The notes under the pieces: model-generated
The model's database searches: none
What the model was told of the DNA's origin: nothing
Seen by the model: the letters and a program-made list of their open reading frames with translations, nothing else
NCBI GenBank assembly: GCA_003233545.1
Contig: QILZ01000014.1
Coordinates: forward strand, 1-17,597
Length of the DNA stretch: 17,597 nucleotides
DNA from: Spirochaetales bacterium
GTDB taxonomy: Bacteria > Spirochaetota > Spirochaetia > SZUA-6
Reading direction: 5' to 3'
In this document: one piece after another, positions 14,804 through 17,597 of the stretch
Layout of the letters: each line of letters starts with the position of its first letter
Numbering within the stretch: the stretch's first letter is position 1
Translations under genes and position numbers: made by a program

Positions 14804-16198
14804 TTACAGCAATTCGCGTACATCTGTAACTTCTCCCTTAACAGCTGCAGCCGCCACCATGGCGGGGCTCATAAGCAGGGTCCTGCCTGTCGGAGAACCC
14901 TGTCTTCCTATGAAATTTCTGTTGGAAGAACTTGCGCTTAATTCGCCGCCCCGAAGCTTATCCGGATTCATTGCAAGGCACATTGAACATCCGGGCAGTC
15001 TCCACTGAAAACCGGCTTCTGAGAAAATCCTATCCAGGCCTTCCCGCTCTGCCTGCAAAGCCACCTGTCTCGAACCCGGAACAACAAGCGCCCGGATGCC
15101 TTTAGCCACCTTTCTGCCTTTTGCAATGGAAGCCGCCTCACGAAGGTCGCTTATTCTGCCGTTTGTACATGACCCGATAAACGCGACATCGATCTTTTTG
15201 CCTCTCATGGTATCTCCCTCATGAAAATTCATATGATCATACGCTCTGAGAGCAACCTCTCTATCCTCCGAATCGGAAAGCATGGGAAGTTTTTCCGTTA
15301 TTTCCACCGCCTGCCCCGGGTTTATCCCCCATGTAACCATCGGCTCCAGGCTGCCGGCATCAAGAACAAATTCATCATCGTACTCAGCATCATCATCCGA
15401 TGCTATTCCCTTCCAGAAAGATACGGCCCTGTCGAACTCATCCCCTTCGGGCGCAAACTTTCGTCCTTTAAGATAATCAAATGTTACCTTATCCGGATTG
15501 ATATAACCCGCCCTGGCTCCTCCCTCTATACTCATATTGCAAATCGTAAGCCGTCCTTCCATATTAAGATTTTCAATAACCGGACCGGAATATTCGTATG
15601 CATATCCTATTCCGCCTTTTACACCGAGTTCAGCTATTATTTTAAGTATAATATCTTTTGCATAGACTCCTCTTCGGAGAGTTCCGTTAACATTAATCCT
15701 TCTCACCCGGGGCCTGTTCATCGAAATCGTCTGTGTTGCAAAGACATCGCGTATCTGCGACGTGCCTATACCAAAGGCTATGGCGCCTAACGCTCCGTGA
15801 GTGGATGTATGAGAATCTCCGCATACCACCGTCATCCCCGGCTGGGTCAGTCCGAGTTCCGGACCTATAATATGTACAATTCCATGATAATCCGTGTCCG
15901 GGCCGAAAAACTTTATGCCGAACTCTTTCGTGTTCTTCTCCAGTGCCTCGATCATCTCCTCCGCAAGAGAGTCCCGAAACGGCCTCTTTTGATCATCCGT
16001 AGGTAAAATATGATCTACAGCCGCAAAAGTCCTCTCCGGAAACATAACCTTTAATCCCCGTTCGCGCAGCATCTGAAAAGCCTGCGGAGAAGTAACTTCA
16101 TGTATAAGATGCAGGCCGATAAACAGTTGATCCTGTCCCGAGGGTAGTGTCTTTACCTTATGAAGTTCCCATACTTTGTTAAAGAGGTTTTTACCCAT
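14804..16198 (-). CDS. leuC: 3-isopropylmalate dehydratase large subunit (LeuC)
   Basis: The iron-sulfur catalytic subunit of isopropylmalate isomerase, an aconitase-superfamily enzyme of leucine biosynthesis. Its 464 residues match the usual bacterial LeuC size. The three [4Fe-4S] ligands are Cys344 (GSCTNGR), Cys404 and Cys407 (PGCSMCLAMN). Other signatures are VCGDSHTSTHGALGAIAFGIGTS (125-147) and SSSNRNFIGRQG (423-434). The ATG at 16198 has GGGAG at 16207-16211, eight bases upstream. It lies 26 bases after the stop of the exported barrel-like protein and 63 bases before leuD, so it is probably internal to a longer transcript. The related homoaconitase and citraconate hydratases are alternatives, but the LeuC and LeuD lengths and motifs both favour isopropylmalate isomerase. 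Confidence 0.95.
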   Translation of the reverse strand: MGKNLFNKVWELHKVKTLPSGQDQLFIGLHLIHEVTSPQAFQMLRERGLKVMFPERTFAAVDHILPTDDQKRPFRDSLAEEMIEALEKNTKEFGIKFFGPDTDYHGIVHIIGPELGLTQPGMTVVCGDSHTSTHGALGAIAFGIGTSQIRDVFATQTISMNRPRVRRINVNGTLRRGVYAKDIILKIIAELGVKGGIGYAYEYSGPVIENLNMEGRLTICNMSIEGGARAGYINPDKVTFDYLKGRKFAPEGDEFDRAVSFWKGIASDDDAEYDDEFVLDAGSLEPMVTWGINPGQAVEITEKLPMLSDSEDREVALRAYDHMNFHEGDTMRGKKIDVAFIGSCTNGRISDLREAASIAKGRKVAKGIRALVVPGSRQVALQAEREGLDRIFSEAGFQWRLPGCSMCLAMNPDKLRGGELSASSSNRNFIGRQGSPTGRTLLMSPAMVAAAAVKGEVTDVRELL

Positions 16199-16224
16199 TC
16201 GAATTTCTCCCTTTTATAATTTCT

Positions 16225-17289
16225 TCAGAATTTTACAGTATAACTTAAAGCCAGTCTGTAAAGAGCGATATACCAGCCGGAATAACTGCGGTATTCAAAA
16301 AATCTGTTTCCTATTGTGTCATCAGTATAGTCACGTCCATTCTTTAACTGGAAAAGGACAGTAAGGCCTGATTTCTCTCCGAGCTTAATATTTGCAAGAG
16401 GACCGAAGTAAACCTTTACAAAATCGCTGCCCCATCCTCCGGATTCCATGGTCGAAAGGGCTGCGGTCTTACCCATATACTGCTCCGTATCGACAAGGAT
16501 ACCCACGGTATCGATGGCAAAAGGAAGCCGGTAACCTAAAAAGTAGGTGCTTTTAAATTTGAACCCGTTAAAGTTCTCACCCTCATCCGCTTCCCACTGC
16601 CACGGAGTATTGTTATCCGCACCGGTAAATGTCCTGTACTCCACCTTCGGCACGGCCGCCATAACGATATGCATCCATTTCCCGGGTATAACAGCTCCCA
16701 CATCGAACTGAAAAGCAGCAGACATCCAGAGTTTGCAGACAACACCGGAAAAGGGTTCATGCTGAGGCGCAGTATAATCAATGCCGGCAAGATTTCGGCC
16801 TAACCCGTTAAACCCGGCATACCAGCCCGTGCCGCCTTCCGCACCTGCGGATAACTTTAAGAGCGCTGCCGGTGTAACGGTTACGGAAGCAAGTACATTT
16901 ACCGAAACAGGCGAAAGCCCGCCGGAAAACTTATACGAAATGGAATTATCCTTAAAAAGAGCTCCGTTCCCTGTTAAAAACGGATATTTTAAAAGGTACG
17001 AAACTACAGCCCTGGCCTGGGCACCTCCCCATGTTGTACCGAGAGACCTCCCCGGATCATTCGTTTCATGGGACAACTGTGAACCGTCGACAACTTTATA
17101 AGATACCGGAGCAAAGCCTCCGTTAATGCCCCACCCCTCCGAATTACCGAATGAATATGCACCCTGAAGATTAAGGCTTAAAATACCTGCAGATACAGAA
17201 TTCCTGCTGCCCTCACCCATGGCAAAGGAAAGCGAAACCAGAAAAAATATCACCGGAAAAAATTTTAATACATATCTCTTAACACTCAT
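16225..17289 (-). CDS. Exported, probable outer-membrane beta-barrel protein of unknown function
   Basis: I do not recognise this 354-residue family. The N-terminus (residues 1-23, ending LVSLSFA) is a signal peptide with likely cleavage near Ala23. The rest is rich in Gly, Tyr, Phe and Ser in alternating hydrophobic/polar stretches, such as NVLASVTVTPAALLKLSAGA and STYFLGYRLPFAIDTVGIL. It ends LALSYTVKF, and a terminal Phe preceded by alternating residues is typical of outer-membrane barrels assembled by the Bam machinery. There is no lipobox. The ATG has GGAGGGAG at 17293-17300 upstream. It is the first gene of the run leading into leuC (26 bases on), with a candidate promoter at 17322-17350. 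A porin-like or structural role is possible; no function is shown by the sequence. Confidence 0.75.
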   Translation of the reverse strand: MSVKRYVLKFFPVIFFLVSLSFAMGEGSRNSVSAGILSLNLQGAYSFGNSEGWGINGGFAPVSYKVVDGSQLSHETNDPGRSLGTTWGGAQARAVVSYLLKYPFLTGNGALFKDNSISYKFSGGLSPVSVNVLASVTVTPAALLKLSAGAEGGTGWYAGFNGLGRNLAGIDYTAPQHEPFSGVVCKLWMSAAFQFDVGAVIPGKWMHIVMAAVPKVEYRTFTGADNNTPWQWEADEGENFNGFKFKSTYFLGYRLPFAIDTVGILVDTEQYMGKTAALSTMESGGWGSDFVKVYFGPLANIKLGEKSGLTVLFQLKNGRDYTDDTIGNRFFEYRSYSGWYIALYRLALSYTVKF

Positions 17290-17321
17290 AATCTCCCTCC
17301 GCCGGCACCTTTTAAGTGTCG

Positions 17322-17350
17322 TTTATATGAGAATCTATCAGAAAAGTCCA
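17322..17350 (-). promoter_or_regulatory. Candidate promoter of the barrel protein-leuC-leuD-alr-PLP operon
   Basis: On the minus strand TGGACT (17350 to 17345), 17 bases and TATAAA (17327 to 17322) give 4 of 6 and 5 of 6 matches to the sigma-70 consensus. The predicted start is near 17315, ahead of the ribosome binding site at 17293-17300. No better candidate is seen in the 154-base divergent gap. Confidence 0.42.
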
Positions 17351-17385
17351 TCCTTTTCCAGTGGATTTTTTTACAAAAGGAGTGA

Positions 17386-17414
17386 TTGCCCGCTTCGGAT
17401 AAAAGCGGTATACT
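17386..17414 (+). promoter_or_regulatory. Promoter of the Ldh2-family dehydrogenase gene, with inverted repeat in the spacer
   Basis: TTGCCC (17386-17391), a 17-base spacer and TATACT (17409-17414) match the consensus at 4 and 5 of 6 positions. The start would be near 17421, ahead of GGAGG at 17430-17434. The inverted repeat CCGCTT (17390-17395) and AAGCGG (17403-17408), with seven bases between, fills the spacer and could be an operator. Confidence 0.6.
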
Positions 17415-17443
17415 AAAAAAACGGCTTTCGGAGGTTATATACA

Positions 17444-17597
17444 ATGCAGTTTAAAGTTATAAATCCTGAAAAACTTATCAGCTTCGGCAGAAAATATCTG
17501 GTATCGAAGGGAGTAAAGGAAAAAGATGCCGCCTATATAACGGAAATCATTGTTACGACAGAGGCTATGGGAATACACACTCACGGACTTACCCTGT
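17444..17597 (+). CDS. Ldh2-family NAD(P)-dependent 2-hydroxyacid dehydrogenase, N-terminal part (runs off right edge)
   Basis: The 51 codons before the edge match the start of the malate/L-lactate/ureidoglycolate dehydrogenase (Ldh2) family. There is an N-terminal helix (VINPEKLISFGRKYLVSKGV), then DAAYITEIIVTTEAMGIHTHG, whose IHTHG corresponds to the family's conserved (S/T)HG motif with His47. These enzymes reduce 2-oxo acids or cyclic imino acids with NAD(P)H. Members range from malate to diketogulonate and piperideine-carboxylate reductases, so the substrate is not assignable. The ATG has GGAGG nine bases upstream and a clear promoter. It is divergent from the barrel-protein operon across 154 bases, which may mean shared regulation. 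Confidence 0.82.
   Translation, partial: MQFKVINPEKLISFGRKYLVSKGVKEKDAAYITEIIVTTEAMGIHTHGLTL

Noticed and set aside
15221..15790. 189-codon open frame on the plus strand inside leuC
   Set aside because: It is antisense to a fully supported LeuC, has no ribosome binding site, and its translation shows no recognisable domain.
14102..16198. leuC/leuD read as homoaconitase or a dimethylmalate/citraconate hydratase
   Set aside because: Both subunits have the usual length and motifs of leucine-pathway isopropylmalate isomerase. Only a tree could overturn this.
17341..17372. Stem followed by a T-run, considered as a terminator
   Set aside because: It lies between two divergent genes with nothing to terminate, and the stem is mostly A-T. 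It is kept only as a possible regulator site.
1..17597. CRISPR array, tRNA or rRNA gene, insertion sequence, phage or defence system
   Set aside because: Nothing supports any of these: no repeated spacer pattern, no cloverleaf-like element, no transposase or integrase, and genes are contiguous housekeeping types.

Overview
The window looks like a chromosomal stretch of a Gram-negative, diderm bacterium. A spirochaete is my best guess, an inference from several weak cues. These are a soluble GAF-PAS-class III cyclase paired with a large HEAT-repeat protein, a solute-binding protein whose mature N-terminus is of the short Gly-Thr-Lys-Glu type, and an exported protein with a beta-barrel-like sequence ending in Phe. 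Base composition and codon use look even throughout. I see no rRNA, tRNA, CRISPR array, insertion sequence, integrase or other sign of a mobile region. No gene-free stretch exceeds 300 bases.

Left part (1-5768). The 5' end of fabD (malonyl-CoA:ACP transacylase) runs off the left edge on the minus strand. Divergent from it are two co-directional plus-strand genes: a GAF-PAS-adenylate cyclase and an 859-residue membrane-anchored HEAT-repeat protein, 51 bases apart and probably one transcript. fabH (ketoacyl-ACP synthase III) follows with its own strong promoter. Two fatty-acid initiation genes therefore flank a second-messenger gene pair.

Middle part (5789-11383). This is a complete peptide/nickel-type (family 5) ABC importer on the minus strand, in the order binding protein, two permeases, two ATPases. 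It has a strong promoter with an inverted repeat at the -10. A rho-independent terminator sits between the binding-protein gene and the first permease, where it probably lowers expression of the membrane components. The first permease lacks a visible ribosome binding site, and the first ATPase starts with TTG.

Right part (11398-17289). This is a tightly packed minus-strand run: exported barrel-like protein, leuC, leuD, alr (alanine racemase), and a fold-type II PLP enzyme of unknown substrate. The last overlaps alr by 26 bases and has its ribosome binding site inside alr. leuCD supply isopropylmalate isomerase. The PLP enzyme and alr suggest amino-acid interconversion next to a peptide importer, but no single pathway joins all five genes.

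At the right edge a divergent plus-strand gene begins, an Ldh2-family NAD(P)-dependent 2-hydroxyacid dehydrogenase, cut off after 51 codons.

Nothing here is clearly a previously undescribed system. The items most worth following up are the orphan PLP enzyme in the leuCD-alr operon, the cyclase/HEAT pair, the terminator placed directly before the permease start, and the inverted repeat covering the fabD promoter.
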